From: Oegoconia quadripuncta
Taxonomy: Eukaryota; Arthropoda; Insecta; Lepidoptera; Autostichidae
Length of the DNA: 64,000 bases
Direction: 5' to 3'
Assembly (NCBI GenBank): GCA_949316235.1
Contig: OX438758.1
Span: 12,867,731-12,931,730, forward strand
A model generated the notes under the pieces. It worked only from the letters and a program-made list of their open reading frames with translations, was not told the DNA's origin and made no database searches. The translations under genes were made by a program, and so were the position numbers. Each line of letters starts with the position of its first letter. The stretch's first letter is position 1. Of this stretch, positions 10,190 through 22,681 are shown in pieces.

Positions 10190-10275
10190 CATCATCACAT
10201 CAGCCACAGCCGTCGTTTCCAGAGCCGCTTGCATCCAGCGACTACCAGGTGCAGTTAAGGTCGTTGCACATGCGC
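10190..10275 (-). pseudogene. Short RTE-like pol C-terminal fragment
   Basis: On the minus strand an open stretch reads GSRWMQAAL followed by TTAVADVMMN. The RWMQAA block resembles the C-terminal tail of RTE-type LINE polyproteins, where RWM-AAQDR is common. It is very short and decayed. Confidence 0.4.
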
Positions 10276-10804
10276 CTTAAGTATACCCCACAGAATACAA
10301 ATCAAAGCGTGAAACGTCAGTGAAGCGAACAGTTATAGTGCGTTGCCACCAACCGGGTGTTAGACTCAAACGAGAGCAATGACCGTGAACCCCTACGCGG
10401 GCCATGCAAATAAAATCCGGTAAATATCGGTTGGTATCAGTTCCAATCGGAGTCCCCATCGCATCACCGATTGATCCCTGGCCTTACTCAATTGATGGCA
10501 GCACGACGCCCTCGAGAATAGAACCAGAGCGATTCACGATCAATTAAAATCATTATCGATACTCCGTGATTCTCATTCGTATGGCTATGTTTATTGTGTG
10601 TAATTGTAGTTCCTGGACTGCTGCTTCCGCATCCACCTCAGGTGGTACCGTCTTTCTAATATTACAAAACATACATAATATCACGACCTTTATCCCAAAT
10701 GGTCAGAGATATCCCAAAGACAAGTGTTAAAGTTTAATGCTTGAAACGACATCGACGAAATATACAGAAATGGCGGTAAACCTAACGCCGTTGGACCGTG
10801 CAAG

Positions 10805-10805
<1 letters not shown>
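10276..10805. other. Unassigned DNA
   Basis: No gene recognised. Locally GC-richer (10270-10520) than the flanks. Confidence 0.4.

Positions 10806-10836
<31 letters not shown>
10806..10836. repeat. (AT)n microsatellite
   Basis: An uninterrupted alternating AT tract of about 31 bases. Confidence 0.95.
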
Positions 10837-10837
<1 letters not shown>

Positions 10838-10839
<2 letters not shown>

Positions 10840-10890
10840 TTTTGGTGGAAAGTTCTATAGTCGCCTTCTAGGAGACCCACGGGAAGAGAC
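10838..10890 (-). repeat. RTE-like 3' region fragment
   Basis: On the minus strand CCCGTGGGTCTCCTAGAAGG then CGACTATAG resembles the CCGGTGGGTGTCGTAAAAAG block in the RTE-like 3' region at 37661-37888. A further decayed match lies near 63495-63540. Confidence 0.4.
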
Positions 10891-12106
10891 GGTTGGTTCT
10901 GTTCTTTTTACGTGCCGAAACCTCAAAGCACTCATACTATTTCTAGATACCAAAAAATTCAGTAAAGTCGTATTAATCTTCAACAAACCGGTTTACATGT
11001 GAAAACTTACGGTCGTAATTAAATAATCAGCTGGAGAAAAGAAGGTCACAGTAACAGGGGTGAGCTAGTATGTGGATCGATGTCCTAGATAAAATAGGTG
11101 CGTAAACATAACACTGAACAAAGAAAGATAGAACAAGTGCAGACCCAGGCCCTACTGAAAGAATCCTTTCATACTTTGCTAGTTATATGTCCAGTTAATT
11201 AGATTTCGCTTAAAGATCTTATAAAAGTTGTAAATCGACATTACGAAGAGAGAGATTCAGCAAGTGTTCGCAGAAATTAAAACGATGACAGTAAAAAAGT
11301 TTAATCTAAAAGAAGAGGGGAGAAATGTACTTGTTTACGGTAAGCAAACAGAATTCTGCGGGTGAAGCCGCAATCTCGGTTAGTAATTAAAACTAGCCCC
11401 CAGGTCAGAAATAGATATTTATACTGTTCATCTCCACAGTAAACAATCTACTGCAAGAGGAGTACGCCAGGCTATTCGGTAAATGTACCCACACATAGAA
11501 CTAAGGATAAATAGAGTACAGAGATAGCTTTTATAAAAGTTACCAATGCCACGAAGAATATTAGAACATGTAAATGTAACAAGCAGCAATGAGTATACAT
11601 ACTTACAAGCGTGCGTGCGGACACCGAAAATTTATACAACTAACATTACAGCATTTATTACTTTAAATAGTTATTGTATTATAGCGACCATTGGGTATAT
11701 CGGGTTCCATTACTCTAATTCCAAAGCTACGGAAATTATTGATGTACCAAATTTCAGTCAAAGGAGAATTTATTTGAAGATAGCATTGCAGATTTCAATT
11801 AAAGAAGATTTCATTTTGACGAAAGTGTTCATTTCATATGAAGATAGCAAATTTTAGTCAGAGATTTTATTTATAGACATTATGAACTCATGAGCACTTT
11901 CCCCCCAGTTCCATCGATATACACCCGACATATGCTGGTGAACTTTAAAGAACCTTAGAATGTGCAATTTAAAATGGAAGTAAATGCAGACACAACAAAA
12001 TGTCAAAGGTACGAGTAGGTGGAGCGGAAGCTTTCAGCAAACTAGACAACTAAAAATATCACTAACGACTGGAATGGAAAGGACTGAAATATTGCTAATA
12101 AGTGAA
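10891..12106. other. Unassigned AT-rich DNA
   Basis: It contains a 103-codon plus frame (11546-11857), isoleucine- and threonine-rich, with no motif I recognise. Its 3' part repeats GAAGATAGCA twice, about 75 bp apart. I regard it as chance. Confidence 0.4.
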
Positions 12107-12423
12107 ATTGTTTTTTTTTTTATGAACTAAGTGTTGGTACTTGACCTCAATCACACCTGATGTTAAGTGAAGATGAGTTCGATGGTGGAATCGTACTGAC
12201 CCGGAAACCACAAAAAATTTGGGGTATTGGCTATTTATCTCTGACCACCGGAACACAACAATGCTATTAACATTGCTGCTTGGCGGCAGATTTAGATAAG
12301 ATGGTGGTAGCTAGCCAGGCGGACATTTAAAATGCCCTTCGCAAACCAAACCGAGTACTTAAACATGTACCCCGCTGGGGATCGAACCCGCGACTTCTGA
12401 ACCGTTAACCCACAGAGACGGTT
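12107..12423 (-). mobile_element. SINE-A copy 4, nearly full length with target duplication
   Basis: The body and most of the tRNA-like head are present, including the B-box complement GGGGATCGAACC; the A-box part is deleted. The flanks AATAAGTGAA (12097-12106) and AATAAGTAAA (12424-12433) form a 10-bp target-site duplication with one mismatch. That defines the insertion precisely. Confidence 0.9.
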
Positions 12424-13227
12424 AATAAGTAAAGAGTTGAAATGTGATAGTTAAAAAGTCTGTTTGATATGAAAACTGACGACAGGTGAACAGAGCGTTA
12501 GAGTTTATGCGCCCGTATTTAGCCTGAAAAGTTTATTCACATTTTTAATTCTGTTCACTAACTTTTTAGACACTTTTGTCGTTTTGAAAGGAAATTGGTT
12601 CCATAAATTACTATCCATCGCCGACGGCGACGTGCCTAGCTTAAATGTCATTTATATTCGCAAAGACGAACTTCGACAACAAGTAGACTAACATCGAAAC
12701 TTCGGCCACGTTCATTCTTTACCTGCAACAAACAAAACAAGTCGTTAATATGGATACATCTTGGAAAAACAATCATTGATATGGCCACCTTAACAAGAAC
12801 TACCGCCCCATCCTAAGGATGCTAAAGTTTGTTCTCGGCACAAAGGCCAGGATATAGAGGTAATGGACGTGATTTCCTTTACCGTAGTAAATTGAATAGT
12901 TTTCTAATACTAATAGCAATACATTCTCTCTCGCATAATGGTCACTGTTTCAGTGAAAGTAAATAAATATGTAGGTACTTAATGTCTTTGTTTTCTCCTG
13001 TAAGAATATTACTTAGGTAACAAAATGACGTCATGAGTTCCGTAGTACTATTATGTATTTTTGTTATGTATGTAGTATCCATTTATACGTATATATATAG
13101 CTATTTATGTAATGTATGGTTTTAATTTTTGTTTATTAAATAAGTAATTAATTATGTAGGTATTTCATATCTGCATCCGTATTTTGCACAACCTGCCTGT
13201 TCTATAAAGTTATACTGCTACACGCAA
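12424..13227. other. Unassigned DNA
   Basis: No supported feature. GTAGGTA/GTACTTA words are frequent, as elsewhere in the window. Confidence 0.45.
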
Positions 13228-13345
13228 AGGTTGCCTGGAAGAGATCGCTCTCAGTGATAAGGCCGCCTAATTGTACTCTTTTCAGTATTGTGCTTTGTAA
13301 AATGTATATTCTCCTTTTGTGCAATAAAGTGTATTGTATTGAATG
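13228..13345 (+). mobile_element. RTE-like LINE 3' UTR
   Basis: GGTTGCCTGGAAGAGATCGC, then a GTGATAAGGCCGCC block, and finally GCAATAAAGTGTATTG. This short hairpin-plus-AATAAA module is a hallmark 3' end of RTE-type elements in insects (family knowledge). Other versions lie at 33984, 35532, 36213, 36900 and 56845. Confidence 0.7.
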
Positions 13346-14273
13346 TATTCTCCATTTATTTATGTAAGATTAGTGAGGAGTAGTATGATAGGACAAATGA
13401 ATAAAATATGAGTGGCAAGATCCATAAAGATCTGCGTTAACAAATGCAAGAAAAAACTTTTCATACCACGGTGTCGTTGCCCTTAATAATAATTAAAACG
13501 ATACCTGTTTTATCTGTTATTATGTTACACACCCACAGATAAGACAGATATCGTAGTAAAATAGAAATAACATAGTAAAAGTTCTATTTCCATTCCGTGG
13601 ATGGTAAACCATTCCCAAAACTTTTCAAATCTTACACAATCTACCAAGTATCGAAGAACAACCCTAAACTTGGCAGGCTGATTGACCTAATGACCTAGAT
13701 CGTATAGGTACCATACCATTATGCGACCAGTAACATCCACTTACACTAGGTCGGTAGGCTACATGATTATAATTATTCTCGATGAAGGAAACATTTTGGT
13801 AGAAATCTATGCTACAATTTTGCGAGGTCATGTAGCGACCTAGAAAACGAAATCAGCTATTCTATCCAGAGCTAGCAACTATTTGACGTGTACTTACAAC
13901 ATTTTATGTCACAGAAGAGACATGACAGCAATAAGCTTTTGACTAGAATTAAAATTGTCACTAATCACTCACAATTTATTACACATAAAAACACATATCC
14001 GGAATCGTTACAATTTTGATATTTTTGCCTGTAATTTATTTATTCATTGATATGTAAATAAGTAAGAACGGATAACTGGGTGATAAATCATTATACATAA
14101 CAACAATAATTGGAGAAAAAAAATGGCGAGGACATTACACGAAAAGCAATCAAAACTACCAACAGATCCAATTCTGAAATGGCGTTGTTTTCGAGCGAAA
14201 TCGCTTCGGGCCTCCATTCGACAGCTTCGTGGACGAAAGAAAATGGACCCGTGACCAGAGAGTATTAATAATA
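13346..14273. other. Unassigned AT-rich DNA
   Basis: No gene recognised. Confidence 0.45.
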
Positions 14274-14691
14274 TTAGGTCCTTACCTATAAAATTGGCGT
14301 TTTGTATGAAGAATTTCATTAAGACTGTTTTCTCCATACAAACATATTTGATTTTTTTTTGGGAAAGGCAAATCCAAATTAGCTAAACTTTGTGTGTATT
14401 ATCGGATAACATTAAGTTAAGTATAGGCAGCGTTAATTTTTAAAACTAACCGGTTTATAAAAGTTTCAGCGAATCTAAGAAATGATTATGGGAAGCACCT
14501 GAAAAAAGCTCTGTCCAATTTTTTTTTATTATGTGATTTAGCCCAGAAATTAAAGAATATTTCATGTGAAACCTTGAAATAATATTCCATTTTCCAAATA
14601 AAAAACAAATTTGGATATAGCTTTTGAATATAAAATTGGTACATATGATTAACGAAGAAAAAAAACTCCAATTTCATAGGTAAAGACCCAA
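14274..14691. mobile_element. Mariner-type MITE, copy 2
   Basis: 418 bp between TA dinucleotides (14272-14273 and 14692-14693). Its left end is TTAGGTCCTTACCTAT; the right end read inward is TTGGGTCTTTACCTATGAAA. Same orientation as the 9201 copy. It shares the interior ATCGGATAACATTAAGTTAA block. Confidence 0.85.
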
Positions 14692-15204
14692 TATACTGGC
14701 TGAGTCGATTATATTTAGTCGAAATCCAGGCACCAATTTTCCAAGTAATTTTGGTTTGTTACAAAACTTTTATCAAAATGAGCGTACCATGTTTATAGTG
14801 GTATATATAGTTATATAAAATTACAAAAAATATATATTTATTTCATCAACTTAAGCCTAATACATAAACTTTCAGCTGAGGAGCTCTTTTTTTATCGATC
14901 GCATGTCGTATGTAATACACTAGACTTTGTACCTTTCTTATCCCAAGCTACAATTATTGTCACGTGAATTGCGGTCGATGGATAACAATGTTAAACTTTG
15001 TATAATTCTAAGTACCTACAACCTATTAGTGCCTTATAGTTGTATGTTCTAAAATGTTCTAAAATTTCAGACTATAAATATCGACTACTATTCAAACGTC
15101 CACATTCCACGTCTAGACCCTCCGGCCGCGATTGCAACCGAGTTTCGTAACCAGTTGCCAAAAAGTATTGAATATTCTTGTTAGACAACCAGTTGCCAAA
15201 GACG
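14692..15204. other. Unassigned AT-rich DNA
   Basis: No supported feature. Confidence 0.45.
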
Positions 15205-15373
15205 AATGATGGATACTAGATAACGGATACATTTTTTTTATTTAAATATACCTAACATGGGAATAAAAACTTCATATTTATGACGCAAACATTTACCCCG
15301 AATAATTTGAAATCTATTTCAAACTCGCTACCGTTGGTGTCGATAGCAGGGTCGTACTACACCAATCGTTCGA
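15205..15373 (-). mobile_element. SINE-B fragment, type-2 body, decayed
   Basis: The minus strand keeps CCGTTATCTAGTATCCATC and a head with GATTGGTGTAGTACGACCCT. The B-box region is mutated. Its closest relatives are 62603-62847 and 28184-28404. Confidence 0.65.
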
Positions 15374-16639
15374 CCACAAACACTAAATACCATTATCACT
15401 TTACTAAATACTAAGATTTTTTTTCGAAATCGAGCTGTGGAGGTGCCATGTTTCTCCTATAGTATGTTCCCAGTCCTAGGTTACAAGTTCCCTGTAATTT
15501 CCGCTCACTAGCAAGTATTGAGGATGGTATTGTTCCTGTTCTTCTTTTTCGAAATGTAACAGTTTCTCTCAACGGCTGGATGACTCCGAACGCTTCTTTC
15601 GAAATTAAAAATCGGTATAACTCGACCAAAACCTTAAGGACCTCACTCAGTATCCTGATGTAGGGCAACAGGTCCACAGAAATTTTGGTCGTGTTGTACG
15701 TATTGGAATCACCGCTGTAACTTGAGAGGAATGATAATATTGAAGGCACCGAATATTTCTTTTGTTATTTAATTTTCTTAGCATTGTTCGAAATATTGAA
15801 TTACCTGTCAGTTCTCGAGTTATCCAATCAGCAGTTCGTTTGAAGGAACAAGAACGCGAATCTGTTATCTTGTTTCTCGTCACAAAAAAATGGTCGTAGC
15901 AGGTTTTCATGAAATTCGACGAATATCTTATGACGTAAAAGGTAAAAGTACGATTACTTACTCCAATTATATTGATATTTCTCTTGGGAATATATTTATT
16001 CCAATCGAAATCAGAACATGTGGGAGAGAATACAACAAAGAACGGTTAAATACAATACTTGTCCATATTCTCATTATTGGGCACGTTCTTTTCCTTTAGA
16101 TTTTCGAAATCAGAACCATCGGTGACCGAAACTCGAGCAGCGAAGGGCGTAAGCATATATGGATCATACAGACTCGACGGTATAAATCGGGCGACCAGTC
16201 TGTTCATCAGTTTCTATGTCGCAGGTCAAGGCGATTTTGGATTTCGCACCACGATGCCTACATTTGTACATTATATTTTGCAAACACACACTACACCTTC
16301 GCCTAGGCGATTATTGACTATGCTTACATTTTGTGTAGAAATTGCCACTTCACTTCAATTTTGAGCTGTTTATAAGTAGGTTATAATCTGAGACATAGAG
16401 GTTATAGTTTTTTATTGGCATATCTGTTTACTAGTTTAAGAAAACACTGGAGTAATGATATGTGCCAGTGAACGTTTGGCGGTGATTTTTCATATAAAAT
16501 AATAATTATATACCAAGTATAATAGTGTTAGTATAAAATGATATTGATTGTAAAGGGCTTCAGACATATATGAAAGCGTGAAATGACTATTGGTCACTTA
16601 ACCGAGCTGAGGACCATTTTAGATATTTGTACATGACTG
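15374..16639. other. Unassigned DNA with overlapping open frames
   Basis: 15411-15749 (minus, 112 codons) is open, and the plus strand is open over much of the same interval. Neither product is recognised. Further frames at 15890-16099 and 16059-16364 also lack motifs. No gene call is made. Confidence 0.4.
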
Positions 16640-16850
16640 TAAGCACTTACTGGCGAAGATATGTGTTAACGTATAGGCCTCATGCGTGGCACTGTATATT
16701 TCGCTCACACTTTCTTGCAAAGTGGTATGTCTCCTTGTGCTAATTTACTTAATTAGAATGTAGGTTCTGCTACACCTCGATGGATGCCGGTCTAAACAGT
16801 GGTGATCGGGCCTCAAATAAACTGAGTGGATTTTTATTGATCACTGTAAA
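16640..16850 (+). mobile_element. LINE-like 3' end, decayed
   Basis: It ends GATCGGGCCTCAAATAAACT, resembling the CCGGTCCGAAATAAA end at 1640-1920. There is no coding remnant. Confidence 0.35.
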
Positions 16851-17324
16851 AGAATAGTCTAGGAATGGAGAGCAGACATATGATTCAGGACCTTCATAGT
16901 ACTTATTGTAAGAATGTTAAAAATTTGCACCAAGAGTTACAGACCGGAAGAGCTCCGAGTACGCTGGCAGCATCCCGCTAACTAGCTAGGTTTATTCTTT
17001 GTGCTAGTAGAGACCGGCCTTCCGGTCAAGTGAGGTTTCCATATAGCCACTCCTGTAACTTACGGAAAAGGCTAAGAGCGCGTATTTTTACAAGCTTTTA
17101 TTTAACTTACTTCGTATGATTGTCCGTTCAAAATTTGCAAGTCAAATTGGAACGGTTTCGTGTTTACCTATGGGCCTGTAATTTTGCATGCTCGTTCAGT
17201 TCTGATGACGGTACATTTATATGATAGACATGAACCGATGCTGTAGCCAGGTTCGTCCCCTAACGAGGTGAACTCCTTAACGGTTAATAGCACAGATACA
17301 ACATTTTGCATATACAGTAAGTTG
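16851..17324. other. Unassigned DNA
   Basis: No gene recognised. GACCGG and CCGGTC words recur at 16940-17030. Confidence 0.4.
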
Positions 17325-18541
17325 AAATGAAATGAAATGAAATGAAAATCATTTATTCATGTAGGCAATACAATATGCACTTATGAACGTCATTTGTTCT
17401 TTAAACTACCACTAGCTCGGAACGCGACCACTACTGAGAAGAGCTAGCGAGAAACTCAGAGGGTTTGTCTCTTTTCAATAAATCATGTACAATCAAGAAA
17501 GGTTACAACAATTTTATATATCGTGTAGAGGAGCCGTTTAATCCCATGGATTACTTTCATTAATATAGTCTGAAATTTTGTAATATCCCTTTTTACATAA
17601 TTTTTGTTTTATAATAAGTTTAAATTTATTAAGCGGAAGATTCCGTATATCCATGGGAACCTTGTTGTAGAAGCGCACACATTGACCTCTGAATGACTTA
17701 TTAACTTTACTAAGTCTACTAAAAGGTACAGCTAATTGATTTTTGCTCCTTGTATTGACATTATGTCGGTCACAATGTTTCTCGAATGAATATATATTTC
17801 TCTTAACATATACAAGATTTTCATATATATATTGTGACGAAAATGTTAAAATATTAATTTCTTTAAATATTTGTCTTAATGTATCTCTTGACCTTAATTT
17901 ATAAATTGCACGAATAGCTCGTTTCTGTAAGAGAAATATGCTATCTGTATCAGCAGCGTTTCCCCACAGCAAGATACCATATGACATCAAGCTGTGAAAG
18001 TAGCTGAAGTAGACTAAGCGCGCTGTTTCAATATCACAGATATTTCGAATTTTCTTAACAGCATATGCGGCAGAACTGAGTCTTTTCATTAGTTTTTTAA
18101 TATGGGGTCCCCACTGTAACCGAGAATCTAAAGTCATACCAAGGAATACAGTTGTGTCCACAAGTTCCAACTGTTCATGTTTAATTCTTATTTTGGTGGC
18201 AACCTGTTCAACATTAGGTAATGAAAATCTAAGGACATTTCGTTTTGTTCTCATTAAGGAGCAAGTTATTGACTGTGAACCATTCGACTATTTTTGAGAC
18301 AGCATTATTCACTTCGTCATATGCTAATTGATATCTGTCAACTTTAAATATTAAAGAAGTGTCATCAGCAAACAATACGATCTCGTGTCTTTCCTTAGCG
18401 AGGTGAGGTAAATCGTTGATATAAACTAAAAATAGGAATGGTCCCAGTATTGAACCCTGCGGTACGCCCATGCTAACTGCAGATCCTGATGATCTCTCTC
18501 CATTGATATCAACCCTCTGAATTCGATCACGTTCAGTTTAA
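17325..18541 (-). mobile_element. L1-family non-LTR retrotransposon, 5'-truncated
   Basis: A minus-strand element made of the C-terminal half of the reverse-transcriptase domain (18541-17538), an approximately 200-bp 3' UTR with GAGTTTCTCGCTAGCTCTTC, an AATAAA-type signal, and a (TTTCA)n tail at 17327-17345. Endonuclease and N-terminal RT motifs are absent. The layout and motifs fit the Jockey/CR1 group of LINEs; I cannot assign the exact clade. It is the most complete element in the window. Confidence 0.85.
17538..18541 (-). pseudogene. Reverse transcriptase C-terminal fragment, one frameshift
   Basis: Reading leftwards, the frame opens near 18541. It shows RT motif B (GVPQGSILGPFLFL, from 18468) and motif C (FADD; the two Asp are codons 36-37 of the 18471 frame). 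It breaks at about 18240, after NENKTK, where one base too many shifts the frame. The downstream frame (18254-17538) has the thumb-like VDTTVFLGMTLD, LQWGPHI and FHSLMSYGILLWG, and ends at SNPWD. The gene would copy element RNA into DNA at a nicked target. Lacking motif A (first catalytic Asp) and the endonuclease, this copy is dead. It aligns along its length with 46511-47207. Confidence 0.85.
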
Positions 18542-18809
18542 ATAGTTAAACATAATTTTCGTAATGACCGCATGTAATGTTTATTTATTTATTAAGACTT
18601 TATTGTACAACACTATAATAACAATAACAGTATAATTGGAATGCACAAATTCAGCAGGACTAAATGAAGATGGATGAATATAGAAGATTTTAAAATCCAA
18701 TTCAATGATATTGCTGCAGTCAAGCAATTGGATGAAAATCAAAAGAAATTCGAGAGAACTGCATGAAAACGTAAAAAAAGTAGATATGGAATAAATTTAA
18801 AGATACTGC
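18542..18809. other. Unassigned AT-rich DNA
   Basis: Adjacent to the truncated 5' end of the LINE. Contains TTTATTTATTTATTAAGACT, followed by TTATTGTACAACAC, possibly another LINE 3' end on the minus strand. Confidence 0.35.
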
Positions 18810-18905
18810 CGAATGACCACCGACTTGGCTTAACGACTGCCTTCAATTGAAACACCCGGGACCGACTATTTAACTAGTAAAATGCGACTAGTGATCCCCT
18901 ATCCA
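18810..18905 (+). repeat. Interspersed repeat, D family fragment
   Basis: Shares CCACCGACTTGGCT, AACGACTG, TTCAATTGAAA and GGGACCGACTATTTAAC, in order, with 38370-38430. Non-coding. Confidence 0.65.
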
Positions 18906-20089
18906 AGGAATGACCATGTCAGAAATTGCTTACTGCGTTACTAGTGTTTTTATCTTACCAAAATTGAAATACAATGCTTGAAGTTTGAAGCTTTGAACAT
19001 ACAGTTCGAGAGTTGAATCCGTGAATTCAGAATGAAAAACATATCGCAGAAACGATTTCGGTACAATTAATAGCGGCATAAATACATACGTAACGCGGAA
19101 GAAAAAAACATGCCGTAGCAAAAATGGGCATCCGATCGGTGGACTAATCTAGAGATCGACTCCAAGATAATCTTTACAAGGGTACTGGTCTGATCGTGAC
19201 AGCGATCTGCGTTTAGATTTATTGTTGAGAATTGGGAAAATCCGGCGTTTATTTTTCTGCAAAAATGTATTATAATATATTTTTTCTCATTTCTTTCTCT
19301 ATTTAGATAAGGATGTTATTACACCTGCATGATTCTACATCGCATCCATGTAACGCAAGGATGATCGACGATTGAGCCTCATTAAACACATCGAGCGAAA
19401 AGAGACCCCTTGTGGTGCATGTCGATCGATCTCGATCACCTTAGATCGACATATGGTTTATAATCGACGATGATCAATGCCCCGATTAATGTCATCGCTC
19501 CATGCTCGTTGACCGAAGCCCACCGGCGTTATGCACATTCGGCCCTGATGTACTCGGCAGGGCTCACCGAAGAACAGCGCCATGGTTCACGTGACGACAA
19601 AGCTAAGTGTAGTCATTTGCTCGCCGGCCCGGTGTCCATGCCATACACGCTTAGAATAAGTATATATGTTATGGTGGTGTATAGTTTAATTTTAGTTAGT
19701 TTATTTTTGTTTTCAAAACCAATATATTCATATACATTTATTTCTTTGTGATACACAGGTACAATAATGATTGTATAAGGATATAAAAATAGGTGGATCA
19801 CTGTCATCTACCAAATGGCATACAAAAAGAAAAATAAACAATACAACAATACAACATATACATGGATTGTTAGTTTTGTTATGTAGATATCACACAATTT
19901 ACAACAATTACAATTTACCTGGCGATGCTGAGATGAGATATAATTAGAAATAGACAAGTATTAGTTATTGTTACGTATCGTTGTTTGCGTGTTTAATAAA
20001 TGTGTTTTATTCTATAATATTTAGAAAAATACACAGACAACATACAATAACCAACTTCCTGTGTAGTTCAACGTTAAACAGCATATATT
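18906..20089. other. Unassigned DNA with an ATCGA-rich block
   Basis: 19363-19472 holds an unusual cluster of ATCGA/TCGAT words. A GC-richer stretch follows (19480-19650), crossed by a 93-codon plus frame (19470-19751) that I do not recognise. No gene call is made. Confidence 0.4.
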
Positions 20090-20130
20090 TACAGACCGGA
20101 GGGCACGGATTCGATTCCTCGCGGGGTATA
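20090..20130 (+). mobile_element. SINE-A head fragment
   Basis: ACCGGAGGGCACGGATTCGA and TTCCTCGCGGGGTATAC match the B-box half of the SINE-A head with several changes. Confidence 0.5.
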
Positions 20131-22681
20131 CAAATTTAGTATTTACTTGGTTAGTTACTTAGGTAAGTCTGCTGCAAAGCTGCTGCTAGAAGTTCCAAAA
20201 CCAAATTATACAATTATTGTTTCTATTCTTAACGTATTTACAATGGTTCAGCTGTTTGTCACATATTTAATTTAGCTTTTGATACAGTTACTTTCTTCAC
20301 CTAGACGACATTTTGATTTTCAATTTATTTTAAACTACAGTCTTTAGCCGACGACTATACATATATATATAAACCTTCCAGAAGAAATTCTTTAAGTGAC
20401 AGTAAAAACCGTACCAAAATGCGTAATTTGGTAATTTAACGAAGCGCACTGACAGACAGACAGACACGGATAGGGACTTCGTTTTATACTATTTAGAGAA
20501 TAGAGAGCTCTTTGCCACACAAAGTATTTGAAAAACAAAACTATCATCTATGAGCTATATATTATCTTCAAAAACAAATAGTATCTACAGAACTCTGAAC
20601 GACAGACTAGCGTCGAATGTTTTCCGACCATAATAACAAAATTTAATATCAAAATGTTGAAGCGCAAGCCATCAATTTCGGGGATACTCTAAAACTCGTT
20701 TTAACTCCATGGGATTTCGACAAAGCGTGCAACAAATACCTCGACGTCGGGTAAACTGGTCGGACCGATCGTCGGATCGATCCGGGTCGGAGCGTAGATG
20801 ACATTGTGACCCAATTTCGGGACGGGCACGGAGTAGGTATTGCTATACCTACATTTCCGTGTAAGTAGTATAACATGTCTTAGCTCGCTATAAAATAGTG
20901 AGTTTTATTGCGACTTTCGCAATCCGCCTTTTAGTACTGTAATACCGGGGTCAGAACATCAAAATGCTAGCTCCGCTTCCTCATTATTGAGACCAACGAC
21001 TTTAGTCGACTTGATTTTTAACTCCTCCACTCCACACGTAAACATTTAAATGTGACAAGTATAAAGAACAATTTCCTTCAATAATGAAGACCAAAGATCA
21101 GATGAGATGCATAATATGACCAACACGCATGGCTAGTTTTGAAAACGTTCGATTAATTTACATTACCTGAATACATACATAAACGTAAATTTTAGTTTAG
21201 TCATACATTTTTGGCAATAAATGGAAGAAATACAGAACAGACCCACTTATTTACTGGACTAACTGTCATTCGCAAGAAAAGTGTCTGTGCAATATAGCAT
21301 CTTGACACGACACCGCTTAAATAATGGAGTTTCCCTCCCAATAGCAAATGAAAAGCCGGGAATAGAATGTTTCGATTTGCAACATTTGAGTTAGAGTTAG
21401 ACACGACAAGTGGATAGAAATAGATTGGAGGCAAATGATATGAAACAGTTGGTAGCGGCATTAGAATTGAAAAACTTCAAGTCAATTAATATAAAATTAT
21501 ATATTAAATATATTCGTAAACTTAATGGAAAAACCTTTATCATGTATTTACTGTGAGTTACGCAAAACAATAAGAACATAGATATATAAAACACACTTGA
21601 GTTAGACACAAAGTAGGTATACCTATTGTATTTGATATAGTAATACTATGGTATTTTGCTAAACTAAATTAGCATGGCTTATTAACTTTATTAACATACA
21701 AACAAAGGTTTAAATTAAGGAAGCAATAACCGAAGAATGAGGAAATCCTTGACCTAGGCGACGTCACTTCAAGGCTGTAACAAGCGAACAGCATAACTGA
21801 AACAACCGATTCAGTTGTACATAGAGGTATCACTGTACGCGATGGTAATAAAGTCTATATTGGAGTGAATGATTTGCCTTTAGCGTAGGGGCACCTATAC
21901 CTACATCTATACCTGCACCTACAATCAGCGGAGGTAAACCGAGTACTTATCCAAACTTGAAACTGTTCCAAACAAGGCTCAATATAACCTTATTTCCGAG
22001 CTACTCATATAGGTATAAGTATACATATACGACACCGCTTTGTATGTAGCAAGGACGAACGCTTCGCTAAGGTACCTAACTCAATTTGGAAAAATATCCA
22101 TATTTATTCTTATCAAATTCGTTTTCCCAGAAGCCTTATTAAAGCTAGAAACGGCGGACGAATCAATCAACCGTGCGGAAAAATGTTTGATGATACCGAG
22201 AAAAAGAGCTTGAGGTTTATTTAGGAACGATTCAAATGACATCGCCAATTAGGGGTTATACCACGACAACGGATTCTACAGAAGGAGAAAACAGCCAAAC
22301 TAGTCCGATTTCAATCGAATCGGTTGTGCTCCTACAAGTTCTCCCACTCCATTTAAAAACTTTGTAAAACATGACAAACACAAAATTCAATGCTCTTTAA
22401 AAGTATGTGTGTGTGTGTCAAAATTTGTTATTCGACAAAATAAAAAAAATCTTAAAGAATATTAAAAAGACTTGTACGTCGCAGAGCGGTCCATGATTGA
22501 TTGATTATCATCTAAATAGTATGAATTTTTATTTTTTGCTTTTCGTAGGTACATACTTTCTGTTTTATGTCTACCGGAACCTTAGTATAAAATCTGAGAA
22601 AACAATGCGAAGGCGGCGACAACGGCGCGTTCGGAATTTTATGATTGGCGTCCGAATACGTTTCTTAACGTTTTTTTTAAC
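20131..22681. other. 2.5 kb of unassigned DNA
   Basis: No gene, RNA or repeat supported. Short frames (75 codons at 20649-20876; 86 at 21201-21461) have no motif. 20745-20800 is CpG-rich with GATCG words, including the palindrome GGATCGATCC. Confidence 0.45.

Noticed and set aside
10806..10836. (AT)n tract as a replication origin or promoter
   Set aside because: Simple repeats of this kind are common and nothing nearby supports a function.
11546..11857. 103-codon frame as a gene
   Set aside because: Composition follows the AT-rich background, there is an internal repeat of GAAGATAGCA, and no family resemblance.
14044..14337. 97-codon minus frame with a hydrophobic tail
   Set aside because: Its first third is the end of the mariner-type MITE; the rest is background.
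19470..19751. 93-codon frame as a real exon
   Set aside because: No recognisable motif. The second half turns into low-complexity hydrophobic AT-rich sequence and there is no clear splice context.
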